A DNA stretch of 64,000 nucleotides from an uncultured Bacteroidales bacterium. Lineage in GTDB: Bacteria > Bacteroidota > Bacteroidia > Bacteroidales > F082. Of the stretch, positions 1-8,261 are shown in pieces. Position numbers and translations under genes: made by a program. The notes under the pieces were generated by a model. It was not told where the DNA came from, made no database searches, and saw only the letters and a list, made by a program, of their open reading frames with translations. Location: positions 62,001 to 126,000 of the forward strand of contig CAMYXP010000004.1 of NCBI GenBank assembly GCA_947303085.1, written 5' to 3'. Within the stretch, counting starts at the first letter, position 1; the number at the start of each line of letters is the position of its first letter.

Positions 1-343
1 ATGTCTCGAGCAGATGTAAGCCTTCCTCGCTGCTGGTGTTGAATGCCGAGAACGGGATGAAAGCCTCGCGTTTCAGCAGCAGCTCAGGGTCGTTAACCAC
101 CGATGTGAGCCATTTCGATGCCGCCACGACTTCCTCGATATGAATCTTGCCGTCGCCGTTGGTGTCGAGCATTGTCATTGTCTTTTCATCAATTTCGAGG
201 TTTTTCAACGGGCAGCTCAATGCCGTCCAGAGCTTCCTGTCGAGCTCATCGAGATGCAGAATGTCTTGTCCCGACTCGATGTTGACACGTGTCACGCCAC
301 CCACCGTCGAGAATTTCCAATCGTAATTACCGTTTGATTTCAT
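1..343 (-). CDS. EF-hand protein, N-terminal part (cut by window edge)
   Basis: The first 114 codons of a leftward gene that runs off the left edge. The ATG at 341-343 begins MKSNGNYDWKF, with no signal peptide, so the product looks cytoplasmic at this end. Residues 60-71 (DTNGDGKIHIEE) match the canonical 12-residue EF-hand calcium loop: D60, N62, D64, G65, I67 and E71 are all in place. The region before it (residues 11-50) is ordinary soluble sequence that I do not recognise. EF-hand loops bind calcium, but the rest of the protein is outside the window, so the role stays unknown. It is separated from the next leftward gene by about 65 bases holding a dispersed repeat, and may be its own unit. 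Confidence 0.75.
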   Translation of the reverse strand, partial: MKSNGNYDWKFSTVGGVTRVNIESGQDILHLDELDRKLWTALSCPLKNLEIDEKTMTMLDTNGDGKIHIEEVVAASKWLTSVVNDPELLLKREAFIPFSAFNTSSEEGLHLLET

Positions 344-371
344 AATTATAATATTTAATGTTCCTATTTAT

Positions 372-409
372 CTGTCATTCCGAGCCCCGCCAGGGGCGAG
401 GAATCTCAT
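372..409. repeat. Dispersed repeat, TGTCATTCCGA family
   Basis: Reads CTGTCATTCCGAG, a GC-rich middle, then CGAGGAATCTC. The same start and end motifs recur at 11764, 19933, 36860 and 51856. Its last base is the first base of the stop triplet of the metallophosphoesterase gene, so it directly abuts that 3' end. Confidence 0.8.
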
Positions 410-1323
410 CAATTAACTTTTACAAAATTATAGTTTATATATTCTCCAATATTAAGTATCGTATAGTAAGCATCCGGGTAATGATCTTCCAGCGCGTCGA
501 CTCGCAGATAAACCACATCCTTGAATATAGTCAGGTCGCGGGCATGCGAATGTCCCTGCAGTACCAGCGAGACATTATATCGGTCGAACAGATCCGCCAG
601 GTCGTAGGTTTCCTCCATATTGAAATTACTGGTGTGACCCTGCGAAGTGTCTTTTTTGAAGAAATGCGTGTGCGTAAACACTATGATATGTCTGTATCCA
701 TGAAAACACTTGCTTCTCAGCACTTCTTCAAGCCAGTCGCGCTGATCGACACCTAGGGTGCCGTTGCCCGAATCGAGAGCGATGTATAAGTCTTTCGAAC
801 CGTTAGGCGTATATACCTCAAACCAATATGTCGATGAGCCGCATCGCGAGAAATATTCGTCCCATTGGTTGAAATAAAGGTCATGGTTGCCCACGGTATA
901 GAAAATTCTTCGTCCCGCATCGGTGACAGGCTTCACATGCTCCATGAAATAATCGAAATGACCTGTCGCATTGATGATGTCGCCAAGGCATAGCGAGAAT
1001 GGTGCCGCTGTCGTATCTGCAAGATAATCAGATACATAGCGATCGAGATTATCTGTCGTAAAGTCGACGTGGATGTCGCTCATCGTATAAACTTTGTAGT
1101 TGTCTTGGTCGACAAAAATCTTGGCATAGCCATGCTTTTTATTGTATTCCATCGACTGCTCGAAACGCTCATCGGGCGACTCGTTTATGGTATAAAGCAA
1201 GCCTTGTAAATCAATATTTTTACTGCATGATGTCAACAAAAACAGCACAACGACGGAAACCGTCATTTCGACCGACCGCAGGGAGCTCCAAATATATTTT
1301 GTATTATCTTTCATAATCGTCAT
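409..1323 (-). CDS. Calcineurin-like metallophosphoesterase lipoprotein
   Basis: A 304-residue phosphoesterase of the calcineurin fold. The metal-binding motifs appear in order: SDIHVD (D83, H85), LGDI (D115), GNHD (N146-H147-D148), FTHTH (H218, H220) and QGHSH (H258, H260). The N terminus has a hydrophobic stretch ending LLTSC with Cys33 in lipobox position, so it is probably a lipoprotein facing the periplasm or surface. The ATG overlaps the upstream gene's TGA (ATGA), which suggests translational coupling. Residues 12-20 (WSSLRSVEM) are encoded by a copy of the TGTCATTTCGACC dispersed repeat, so the true start could also be Met20 just before the hydrophobic core. The substrate cannot be told from sequence: nucleotides, phosphodiesters and phosphoproteins are all possible. 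Confidence 0.85.
   Translation of the reverse strand: MTIMKDNTKYIWSSLRSVEMTVSVVVLFLLTSCSKNIDLQGLLYTINESPDERFEQSMEYNKKHGYAKIFVDQDNYKVYTMSDIHVDFTTDNLDRYVSDYLADTTAAPFSLCLGDIINATGHFDYFMEHVKPVTDAGRRIFYTVGNHDLYFNQWDEYFSRCGSSTYWFEVYTPNGSKDLYIALDSGNGTLGVDQRDWLEEVLRSKCFHGYRHIIVFTHTHFFKKDTSQGHTSNFNMEETYDLADLFDRYNVSLVLQGHSHARDLTIFKDVVYLRVDALEDHYPDAYYTILNIGEYINYNFVKVN
1264..1290. repeat. Partial TGTCATTTCGACC repeat inside a coding region
   Basis: GTCATTTCGACCGACCGCAGGGAGC matches the left half of the dispersed family (compare TGTCATTCCGACCGACCGTAGGGAGC near 51856). It lies within the first 20 codons of the metallophosphoesterase and is read in frame. Confidence 0.65.
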
Positions 1324-2045
1324 TTTAGTCTGTATTTGATTCCGATTCTAAACACCTCTTCATAATATTTCACAGTGCCGTGAAACTGCCCGGCAGGCTT
1401 CAGCATTTCCTCAGCCACGATGCTCCATCTATCCTTGAAATCGAATCTTCCACCAATGGTGAAAATAGGCTCCCACATCCTCTCATATTCAAACTCATTG
1501 AAGTTACCGGCATCAAGATAAACATCCCATTTATGGTCGAAGCCCATGAGGCTAGCTTTCACCTTATACAACAGGTTAAACGGCTCGGTAACAGGACTGT
1601 CGGTCGAATGCCAATCACGGTCCAAAGCGTCAATAGTGCGGGAAAACACTCCGGCTTGTGCCGAAAAATGGCGCATCCTGAAGCCAACACTGCCGGCATA
1701 AACGAATTCAAAGGTATTGTAATTGTTGAAAATCCTCGAATGCATCGTCCCGTCGAGGAAAACGAATCCGTTGCGGCACACCTCGAACGACGGTCTCACC
1801 GTAATTCCGATGGAATAGATATCTTTCGTAAGTGCTTCTAAATTAAGGCCAAAGTCGATATTGTCGTAATGAAAAGCACCTTTCAAATCGACACCTTCAT
1901 ACCATTTTAAGGTGTGATTATATCCGACAAGCCCCATCGCCGTGACATCGGCGGCAACAGTGTGTTTCTGTCCCTCCTGAGCTTCCAAAAAAGTTGCGGA
2001 AAGCAGTAAAATCAACAGAAAAACATGACGTTTTTTCCCTCTCAT
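1320..2045 (-). CDS. Putative outer-membrane beta-barrel protein
   Basis: A 241-residue protein with a clear signal peptide (MRGKKRHVFLLILLLSATFLEA, cleavage likely after LEAQ or EA). The mature part is rich in alternating aromatic and polar strands (for example YNHTLKWYEGVDLKGAFHY, WDVYLDAGNF, FRIGIKYRLK at the C terminus) and has no helical or catalytic motifs. That pattern suggests an 8- to 12-stranded outer-membrane barrel. I recognise no family. It is first in a two-gene unit with the metallophosphoesterase, overlapping it by 4 bases, so the two may act together at the cell envelope. A -7 element lies just upstream. Confidence is high that it is a gene, moderate on location, and nil on substrate. 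Confidence 0.7.
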   Translation of the reverse strand: MRGKKRHVFLLILLLSATFLEAQEGQKHTVAADVTAMGLVGYNHTLKWYEGVDLKGAFHYDNIDFGLNLEALTKDIYSIGITVRPSFEVCRNGFVFLDGTMHSRIFNNYNTFEFVYAGSVGFRMRHFSAQAGVFSRTIDALDRDWHSTDSPVTEPFNLLYKVKASLMGFDHKWDVYLDAGNFNEFEYERMWEPIFTIGGRFDFKDRWSIVAEEMLKPAGQFHGTVKYYEEVFRIGIKYRLK

Positions 2046-2066
2046 AGTTCGTCAATATATATCATT

Positions 2067-2075
2067 GCAAATTTA
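2067..2075 (-). promoter_or_regulatory. -7 promoter element of the barrel/phosphoesterase unit
   Basis: On the minus strand TAAATTTGC matches the Bacteroidetes -7 consensus TAnnTTTG(C). It lies about 20 bases upstream of the ATG at 2045 and is divergent from the apt promoter. Confidence 0.5.
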
Positions 2076-2112
2076 TAAAAAAAATATTCTGATTTCACAT
2101 TAAATTTATTAG

Positions 2113-2121
2113 TATTTTTGC
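2113..2121 (+). promoter_or_regulatory. -7 promoter element of apt-gldFG
   Basis: TATTTTTGC matches TAnnTTTGC. A weak -33-like TTCTG lies about 21 bases upstream. It sits 18 bases before the apt ATG. Confidence 0.55.
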
Positions 2122-2139
2122 TTTCTAAAAATTACAAGT

Positions 2140-2664
2140 ATGAAAGATTTAAAAGATTATATCCGTACAATCCCTGATTTCCCGATAAAAGGAATACAAT
2201 TTCGCGATATCACAACCCTCATTCAGAACGCTGAAGGCTTTCATCTGGCCATTGATAAGATGTGTGATATGGTGAAACATCTCGAATATGATGTCATCAT
2301 TGGTGCCGAGTCGCGTGGATTCGTGTTCAGCGCGCCGATGGCTTACAACCAGAACAAGTCGCTGGTACTCATCCGCAAGAAAGGCAAGCTGCCGGGCAAG
2401 ACTGTATCGCAGGATTTTGACCTTGAATATGGCAGTGCCACGATAGAGATGCATGTCGACAGCTTCAAACCAGACACCAAGGTGCTTGTCGTCGACGACC
2501 TTCTGGCTACCGGCGGCACTCTCGAAGCCATGATAAAACTGGTCGAGAAACAAGGCGGCATCGTCGTTGGAGCATGCGTTTTCATTGAGCTGCCCGACCT
2601 CAAGGGACGCGACAGACTCAAAGGCTATCCGGTGTTCAGCGCCGTTTCTTTTGAAGGTGAATAA
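2140..2664 (+). CDS. apt: Adenine phosphoribosyltransferase
   Basis: This 174-residue enzyme converts adenine plus PRPP to AMP and pyrophosphate in cytoplasmic purine salvage. It shows the type I phosphoribosyltransferase PRPP loop VLVVDDLLATGGT around residues 115-127, with the acidic pair D119-D120, and the APRT segment GAESRGF at 55-61. The N-terminal PDFPIKGIQFRDIT segment is typical of APRT, and the length is normal. The ATG at 2140 is the only sensible start and follows a -7 box. It is followed after 11 bases by gldF and is probably co-transcribed with the gliding genes, although the metabolic link is not obvious. Confidence 0.96.
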   Translation: MKDLKDYIRTIPDFPIKGIQFRDITTLIQNAEGFHLAIDKMCDMVKHLEYDVIIGAESRGFVFSAPMAYNQNKSLVLIRKKGKLPGKTVSQDFDLEYGSATIEMHVDSFKPDTKVLVVDDLLATGGTLEAMIKLVEKQGGIVVGACVFIELPDLKGRDRLKGYPVFSAVSFEGE

Positions 2665-2675
2665 AAATTTTTGTT

Positions 2676-3407
2676 ATGTACGCGCTTTTTAAGAAAGAGA
2701 TAAACAACTTTTTAAGCTCCCTCATCGGGATCATGGTGGTGGTGGTGTTTCTGCTCATCACCGGACTGTTCCTGTGGGTTTTTAAGAGCGATTTCAACAT
2801 CATGACTTACGGCTATGCCAACCTCGACAGCCTGTTTATCCTCGCTCCGTGGGTGTTTCTGTTTCTCGTGCCTGCCGTCACGATGCGCTTTTTCGCCGAA
2901 GAGAAACGCACAGGCACCATCGAGATGCTGCTCACCAAGCCGCTGTCCGACTGGCAGATCGTGGGCGCCAAATACCTCGCCGGCGTCGCACTGGTACTTC
3001 TCGCCCTTATCCCGACGCTCATTTATTACATATCCGTCTCACGTCTCGCCATGCCTGTCGGCAACGTCGACCACGGCGGCATCTGGGGTTCCTACATCGG
3101 ATTGTTTTTCCTGAGTTCGGCATTCGTGTCGATAGGCATATTCAGCAGCTCAATTACTAATAATCAGATACTTGCGTTTATCTTGTCGGTGTTTCTCTGC
3201 GGATTTCTCTATATCGGCTTCGACCTCATCTACTCGATGTCACTCTTCGGAAAAGTCGACCTTTTCATACAGCAACTCGGCATGTCGGCGCACTACAGCT
3301 CAATGAGCCGCGGCGTCATCGACACCCGCGATTTGATATATTTTCTCAGCGTGATTGTTTTATTCTTAAGCCTGACAAAACTCACTTTGTCGAGCAGAAA
3401 ATGGTAG
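2676..3407 (+). CDS. gldF: Gliding-type ABC transporter permease GldF
   Basis: A 243-residue inner-membrane permease of the ABC-2 type. It has about six hydrophobic segments: residues 15-37, 52-70, the stretch with GVALVLLALIPTLIYYISV, then LGLFFLSSAFVSIGIFSSS, ILAFILSVFLCGFLYIGF and LIYFLSVIVLFLSLTKL. The FFAEEKRTGTIEMLLTKP stretch is the characteristic cytoplasmic coupling region of this permease family. The next gene, 9 bases downstream, is gldG, the fixed partner. In Flavobacterium the GldA ATPase, GldF and GldG are all needed for gliding; in non-gliding Bacteroidales the pair is still widespread. No gldA lies in this window. Confidence 0.93.
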   Translation: MYALFKKEINNFLSSLIGIMVVVVFLLITGLFLWVFKSDFNIMTYGYANLDSLFILAPWVFLFLVPAVTMRFFAEEKRTGTIEMLLTKPLSDWQIVGAKYLAGVALVLLALIPTLIYYISVSRLAMPVGNVDHGGIWGSYIGLFFLSSAFVSIGIFSSSITNNQILAFILSVFLCGFLYIGFDLIYSMSLFGKVDLFIQQLGMSAHYSSMSRGVIDTRDLIYFLSVIVLFLSLTKLTLSSRKW

Positions 3408-3416
3408 GAGGACGGC

Positions 3417-5183
3417 ATGGAAAACAAGAGAAAAAATATCAAGAAAAACGAAATCACATCTTTGATTATCACATTGATAATCATCGTGTTAGTTAATATC
3501 ATCGGATCATTCGTCTATACCCGTCTCGACCTCACCTCCGAGAAACGCTACACCCTATCCAACACCTCAAAAGAGATTCTAAAGAACCTCGACGACTACG
3601 TGTTTTTCCGCGTCTACCTTGAAGGCGAGTTTCCTGCAGGTTTCAAAAAGCTCCGCAAGGAGACAAAAGAGATGCTCGACGAGTTCCGTGCCTACTCCAA
3701 ATTCATTGATTATGAATTCATTAACCCTTCGGAGAGCAACGACGTGGCAGAACGCAACGAGACGTATAAGATTCTATATCAAAACGGCTTGAACTACTAC
3801 ACCGAGACGGTTCAGACCAACAGCGGCGTGCAGCAAATCATGATTTGGCCTGGCATTATCATGAGTTACCGTGAAAACGAGCTGCCTATCGACCTGCTCT
3901 CAGGTCAGTCGGGACAGAGTCAGGAGACGGTACTCAACAACTCGGCTCAAGACCTTGAGTTTAAGCTCATCAGTGCGATAAAAGAGATTTCAACCAACAA
4001 CAAACCGACCATAGCTTTCGTCGACGGTCACGGCGAGCTTGCCGACCTCGAGGTTTACGACATCGCCAACACTCTCTCGAAGAAATTCATGATAAAGCGC
4101 GCCACGCTTAACGGACAGCTTAACGCGTTGATGAAGAGAGACTTCGACCCTGACAGCAACATTGTGATTCGTCCTGCCTACGATGCCATAGTCATAGCGA
4201 AACCTACCGAGCCGTTCTCCGAGAAAGACAAGTTCATCATCGACCAGTACGTCATGTACGGCGGCAAAGTGATGTGGCTCCTCGACGCCGTCGAAGCCTC
4301 TATGGACAGCCTGCAAAGCGCCGAATCAACCATGGGCCTCGCGCACAACCTCAACCTCGACGACCAGCTGTTCAAATATGGCGTAAAACTCAACCGCAAC
4401 CTGCTCCTCGCCTATCCGTGCGCCCAAATCGGACTCGTCACCGGACAAGGCAACAACCTGCAGAGCGTGCTGCTGCCGTGGTATTACTTCCCGCTGCTCG
4501 GTGCCGCGTCAGAACACCCTATAGTGCGTAACATCGAGGCGGTGAAAGCCGACTTCGTGAGCTCAATCGAGCCGACGACATCGGCACCTGAGATTCAGAA
4601 GATACCGCTGCTGAAGACCTCCGACTACACCAAGGTGTCGAGCGCGCCGGTCTACATCTCGTTAGACATCCTCAACCAGCGCCCGAGCGCGAGCATGTTC
4701 CCTCAAAAAGGCATGGCGACAGCCTTCCTACTCAACGGAACATTCACCTCACTATTCGAAAACCGCATGCCCGAAGCCATCACCGAGTCGTCGGAGATAG
4801 GTTTCAGAACACAAAGCGAGCCTACCTCTATGATAGTCATCGCCGACGGCGACATCATCCGCAACCAACTCGCTCAACTCGACTATGCCAAGAAAAACAA
4901 CAAACGTATCGGCTCGCCGCTGCCTTTGGGCTACGACCAGTACACCAACATAACCTACGGAAACAAACAGTTTATCGAGAACGCCACCAGCTACCTCCTT
5001 GAAGGTGAGGGACTTATCAACATCCGCTCACGCGAGCTTAAGATTCGGCTTCTAGATATGAACAAAGTTGACGGCAACCCGATTTTGTGGCAACTCATCA
5101 ACGTCGTACTGCCATCAGCATTGATGATAGTTTTAGGAATAGTTTTGGCAATTTTAAGAAAGAAGAAATATACAAAAAGTTAG
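3417..5183 (+). CDS. gldG: Gliding-associated ABC component GldG
   Basis: A 588-residue protein with one N-terminal membrane segment (about residues 14-33, IITLIIIVLVNIIGSFVYTRL), a large periplasmic domain, and a C-terminal membrane segment (VLPSALMIVLGIVLAILRKKK). The LDLTSEKRYTLSNTSKEIL stretch straight after the first helix and PTIAFVDGHGEL in the middle are typical of GldG. A purine-rich GGAGGA lies a few bases upstream of the ATG, unusually Shine-Dalgarno-like for this phylum. With GldF it forms the membrane and periplasmic part of an ABC complex linked to gliding or T9SS function. Its length is within the usual range for the family. Confidence 0.93.
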   Translation: MENKRKNIKKNEITSLIITLIIIVLVNIIGSFVYTRLDLTSEKRYTLSNTSKEILKNLDDYVFFRVYLEGEFPAGFKKLRKETKEMLDEFRAYSKFIDYEFINPSESNDVAERNETYKILYQNGLNYYTETVQTNSGVQQIMIWPGIIMSYRENELPIDLLSGQSGQSQETVLNNSAQDLEFKLISAIKEISTNNKPTIAFVDGHGELADLEVYDIANTLSKKFMIKRATLNGQLNALMKRDFDPDSNIVIRPAYDAIVIAKPTEPFSEKDKFIIDQYVMYGGKVMWLLDAVEASMDSLQSAESTMGLAHNLNLDDQLFKYGVKLNRNLLLAYPCAQIGLVTGQGNNLQSVLLPWYYFPLLGAASEHPIVRNIEAVKADFVSSIEPTTSAPEIQKIPLLKTSDYTKVSSAPVYISLDILNQRPSASMFPQKGMATAFLLNGTFTSLFENRMPEAITESSEIGFRTQSEPTSMIVIADGDIIRNQLAQLDYAKKNNKRIGSPLPLGYDQYTNITYGNKQFIENATSYLLEGEGLINIRSRELKIRLLDMNKVDGNPILWQLINVVLPSALMIVLGIVLAILRKKKYTKS

Positions 5184-5232
5184 TCAGTTTAATATTCCAA
5201 AAATAACTGAATAACTTAACAACTGAACAACT

Positions 5233-6357
5233 ATGAAAAAGAAAAACACCGTTTTAATAGTCATCGTCGCGGTTCTTATCGTAATCGCCGGCATTCTTAT
5301 AGGTAACAATCGCTATTTCAACACATTACACAGCGATGCCACCGACTTCACCGTCTACGACACCGCCTCAGTCACGAAGCTTTTCTTCGCCGATAAAAGC
5401 GGCAATCAGGTTCTTCTGCAGCGCACTGACAACGGCTGGACCATCAACGACCAGTATCCTGCCAACCAAAACCTCATCAACGAGATGCTTTACACCCTCA
5501 ACCGCATGAGAATCAAGATGCCTGTCTCAATAAAGAAAAGCGACAACATCGTCACAAGAATGTCGTCGACCAACACCAAAGTCGAGGTTTATCAGATATT
5601 ACCGCGCATCAATTTATTTAATAAAATAAAGCTTTTCTATCACGAGACTCGCAGCAAGGTGTTTTACATAGGCGACGTGACTCAGGACAACCAAGGCACT
5701 TACGTGTTGAAAGAGGGCGGCGACAAGGTCTTTGTGGCTCATCTGAACGGTTTCAGAGGCGCCATCAGCTCACGTTTCACCGCCAACCCGTTAGACTGGC
5801 GCGAGCATATCATCTTTAGCGAGCCGATGGGCAACATCGAATCGGTGAAGCTGGAGATCACCAAAGATCCTGAAAACGGCTATATCATCAAGGAAAACGG
5901 ACGTTATCAATACTCGATGTGCCACCTCAACGGCGAGCCTATTGCATTCGACACTTTGAGGGTTTTGAACCTCATGTCGTCGTTCAACAACGTGCGATTC
6001 GAAGCGTTTTTGTACGATGTCGAGCCTGAGCGCCGCGACTCCATCATCAACTCGCCTTTCCAGGAACGCCTCACCCTGACGACCAAAGACGGCAAGAGCC
6101 GCAGCGTCACCACCTTCGGCATGCTTCCTAAGGCCGACATGTTTATCTATTCGGAAGAAGATATTGCGAAATTCGGCGATGCGATGAACGATCCCGACCA
6201 CAAATACGCGCTTCTCAGCGAAGGCAATGAGTTTGTGCTGATTCAGGATTTCGCCTTCGGCAAACTCCTAAAACCGGCATATTACTACAGCAAAGACAAC
6301 CACGAAGAGGTTCCGCAGATTTATTATCAGGAATTAGAAACCGTGGAAAGTCGATAA
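5233..6357 (+). CDS. DUF4340-type membrane-anchored protein
   Basis: A 374-residue protein with an N-terminal membrane anchor (residues 6-24, VLIVIVAVLIVIAGILIG) and an extracytoplasmic body. The repeated pattern DFTVYDTASVTKLFF..NGWTINDQYPANQNLINEMLYTLNRM resembles DUF4340 proteins, which are often encoded next to GldG-type ABC genes. No catalytic motif is visible. It starts 49 bases after gldG, and the intervening AT-rich sequence (AACTGAATAACTTAACAACTGAACAACT) is a simple repeat. By position it is likely an accessory subunit of the GldFG complex, but that is inference from context. It converges with sodB, the two stop codons being about 10 bases apart. Confidence 0.8.
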   Translation: MKKKNTVLIVIVAVLIVIAGILIGNNRYFNTLHSDATDFTVYDTASVTKLFFADKSGNQVLLQRTDNGWTINDQYPANQNLINEMLYTLNRMRIKMPVSIKKSDNIVTRMSSTNTKVEVYQILPRINLFNKIKLFYHETRSKVFYIGDVTQDNQGTYVLKEGGDKVFVAHLNGFRGAISSRFTANPLDWREHIIFSEPMGNIESVKLEITKDPENGYIIKENGRYQYSMCHLNGEPIAFDTLRVLNLMSSFNNVRFEAFLYDVEPERRDSIINSPFQERLTLTTKDGKSRSVTTFGMLPKADMFIYSEEDIAKFGDAMNDPDHKYALLSEGNEFVLIQDFAFGKLLKPAYYYSKDNHEEVPQIYYQELETVESR

Positions 6358-6368
6358 TTAGTTAATAA

Positions 6369-6941
6369 CTAATAATATTTCTCTACAAATTCCCAGTTAA
6401 TCATCGCCCAGAACTCGTTAACGTAGTTAGCGCGAAGGTTCTGGTAATCAAGATAATATGCATGTTCCCACACGTCGCAAACCAACAACGGTTTCAGGTC
6501 CGATGTGATTGGGCATTGTGCGTTAGACGTCTGCACTATCGACAGTTTGCCGTCTTTGTCGGCGACGAGCCATGCCCAGCCTGAGCCGAACAAAGTCACA
6601 CAAGCGTTCACGAACTTCTCTTTGAAAGCGTCGAAGCCACCGAAGTCGCGCACTATGGCATCCATGAGTTTGCCTTCAGGAGCGGCTTTTGGTGTCGGCG
6701 TCATGCAGTTCCAGTAGAAATTATGGTTCCACACCTGAGCGGCGTTGTTAAACATGCCACCCTGCGATGTTTTCACGATTTCTTCGAGGCTCTTGCCTTC
6801 AAACGGCGTGCCTGCTATGAGTTTGTTGAGGTTGTTCACATAGCCGTTGTGATGCTTGCCATAGTGAAACTCCAATGTCTTTTGCGAGATATGCGGCTCC
6901 AGCGCATTCATCGCATACGGTAATTTCGGTAATTCAATCAT
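6369..6941 (-). CDS. sodB: Superoxide dismutase [Fe]
   Basis: A 190-residue cytoplasmic enzyme that dismutates superoxide to oxygen and hydrogen peroxide. The four metal ligands are at the E. coli SodB positions: H26 (LEFHYGKHH), H73 (WNHNFYW), D156 and H160 (DVWEHAYYLDYQN). Q69 in NNAAQVWNH is the outer-sphere glutamine typical of iron rather than manganese enzymes; Bacteroidales enzymes of this type can be cambialistic. There is no signal peptide. It is the last gene of a leftward run with the flavodiiron protein (43-base gap), so superoxide removal sits beside oxygen reduction. Confidence 0.96.
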   Translation of the reverse strand: MIELPKLPYAMNALEPHISQKTLEFHYGKHHNGYVNNLNKLIAGTPFEGKSLEEIVKTSQGGMFNNAAQVWNHNFYWNCMTPTPKAAPEGKLMDAIVRDFGGFDAFKEKFVNACVTLFGSGWAWLVADKDGKLSIVQTSNAQCPITSDLKPLLVCDVWEHAYYLDYQNLRANYVNEFWAMINWEFVEKYY

Positions 6942-6983
6942 AATCTTTTAATTTTAATTATTGCATAGTTTTTGAGTTCATTT

Positions 6984-8171
6984 TTATTTAATTATTGATT
7001 TTCCTATTTCGAGACCGAGATTGTACAATTTCTCGATGTCTTCTTCTCTGATCGGAGCGCCCTTCACCTCAACAGGCTCGCTCAGCACGTTCCATTTGCA
7101 AGCCTCAGCGTTCTCTCTCAACGTCTTAAGTCCGCCGCCACTCCACGACGCACCGCCAAACAGTCCGAACACCTTATTTTGCGGCTTGTACTCTGCCAGC
7201 TCGTGCAGCAATCCTGTCATGTTAGGGAAGATGCTTCCGTAGTGCGAGCAAGCGCCCAACACCACGCCCTTGTATTTCCAGATGTCACTGAAGATGAACG
7301 ACGTCTCGGTCTTCGCCACATCGTACACCTTGATCTCTTTCACGCCCGCGTCTGCCACGCCGCGTGCCACAATGTCGGCCATCCTGCCTGTGTTGCCGTA
7401 CATCGAACCGTACACTATCACCACGCCCTCCTTCGCCTGCTGCGAACTCCAAGCTGTATATCTGTCGATGACCCACTGCAGGTTGCTTCTCCAAATCAAA
7501 CCGTGCGAAGGCGCAATCATCTTGATGTCCAAAGACTGCACCTTCTGAATGGTCTTCAGCGCCATCATAGCCACCTTTCCGACGATGTTAGCGTAGTAGC
7601 GGCGCATGTCGTCTTCGTAGAAGTCGAGGTTCACCTCGTCGTCGAAGATGCCGCCGTTCAACGCGCCGAAGCCGCCGAAAGCGTCGTTCGAGAAGATGAT
7701 CTTCGTCGTCTGCTCGTATGTCGCCATCGACTCCGGCCAGTGACACATAGGAGCCATGAAGAACTGCAGCGTGTGCTTGCCCAGACTCAACGTCTCGCCT
7801 TCAGCCACGATTTTCTTGTTCGCAATCGCACCGTAGAAGTTCTCCAAAGGCGCGAACGTCTTGGCATTTCCGACCACCATCACCTCGGGCCATTCTCTCA
7901 GCACCGCGCCCACCGAGCCGCTATGATCCGGCTCGTCGTGGTTCACGATCAAATAATCGACTTTTCTGTCACCCAAGATGCGCTTGATCTGGAACATATA
8001 CTGCGCCATAAACTCCGGCTCTACCGGGTCGATCAACGCAACATGCTCATCTACAATAAGATACGAGTTATACGACACGCCATTCGGCAACTCCATGTGA
8101 TTTTCAAAACATTCCGTGCGGCGGTCATTCACCCCCACGTAATAAATATTTTCCGCTAATTTTATATTCAT
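6984..8171 (-). CDS. Flavodiiron protein (oxygen/NO reductase)
   Basis: A cytoplasmic enzyme that reduces oxygen to water (or NO to N2O) with electrons from rubredoxin. The N-terminal metallo-beta-lactamase-like domain carries the diiron ligands in HDEPDH (H78, E80, D82, H83), CHW (H144), ND (D163) and PSHG (H223). The C-terminal flavodoxin domain binds FMN through YGSMYGNTG (about 254-262). With the start placed at MNIKLAE (8171) these numbers agree with characterised homologues. The longer start at 8228 adds a Lys/Asp-rich run (MDKKDNEDKKDKKELND) encoded by a TTATCC-type dispersed repeat and is less likely. Upstream genes encode its probable electron donors, rubredoxin and a flavin reductase-rubredoxin. 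Confidence 0.93.
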   Translation of the reverse strand: MNIKLAENIYYVGVNDRRTECFENHMELPNGVSYNSYLIVDEHVALIDPVEPEFMAQYMFQIKRILGDRKVDYLIVNHDEPDHSGSVGAVLREWPEVMVVGNAKTFAPLENFYGAIANKKIVAEGETLSLGKHTLQFFMAPMCHWPESMATYEQTTKIIFSNDAFGGFGALNGGIFDDEVNLDFYEDDMRRYYANIVGKVAMMALKTIQKVQSLDIKMIAPSHGLIWRSNLQWVIDRYTAWSSQQAKEGVVIVYGSMYGNTGRMADIVARGVADAGVKEIKVYDVAKTETSFIFSDIWKYKGVVLGACSHYGSIFPNMTGLLHELAEYKPQNKVFGLFGGASWSGGGLKTLRENAEACKWNVLSEPVEVKGAPIREEDIEKLYNLGLEIGKSIIK

Positions 8172-8193
8172 AATTTTATCATTTAATTCTTTT

Positions 8194-8226
8194 TTATCCT
8201 TCTTATCCTCATTATCCTTCTTATCC
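8194..8226. repeat. TTATCC-type dispersed tract
   Basis: TTATCCTTCTTATCCTCATT and its continuation form an imperfect 6/12-base periodic tract. Very similar tracts occur at 13151 and 19723. Here it lies at the 5' end of the flavodiiron gene, upstream of the preferred start. Confidence 0.6.
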
Positions 8227-8228
8227 AT

Positions 8229-8254
8229 GACAAGGCATGCCTTGTCCCTACCGG
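8229..8254. repeat. GTAGGGAC-type palindromic repeat
   Basis: The minus strand reads GGTAGGGACAAGGCATGCCTTGTCA. The core ACAAGGCATGCCTTGT is a perfect palindrome, and the GTAGGGAC flank recurs in other repeats of this window. It lies between the flavin reductase-rubredoxin and flavodiiron genes. Confidence 0.65.
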
Positions 8255-8261
8255 TATCTCT

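Noticed and set aside
358..756. 132-codon + strand frame starting in the dispersed repeat
   Set aside because: It overlaps the metallophosphoesterase fully and shows no recognisable protein pattern.
7179..8159. 326-codon open frame on the + strand opposite the flavodiiron gene
   Set aside because: It is antisense to a well-supported gene, rich in His/Arg as expected from reversed codons, and has no domain or signal.
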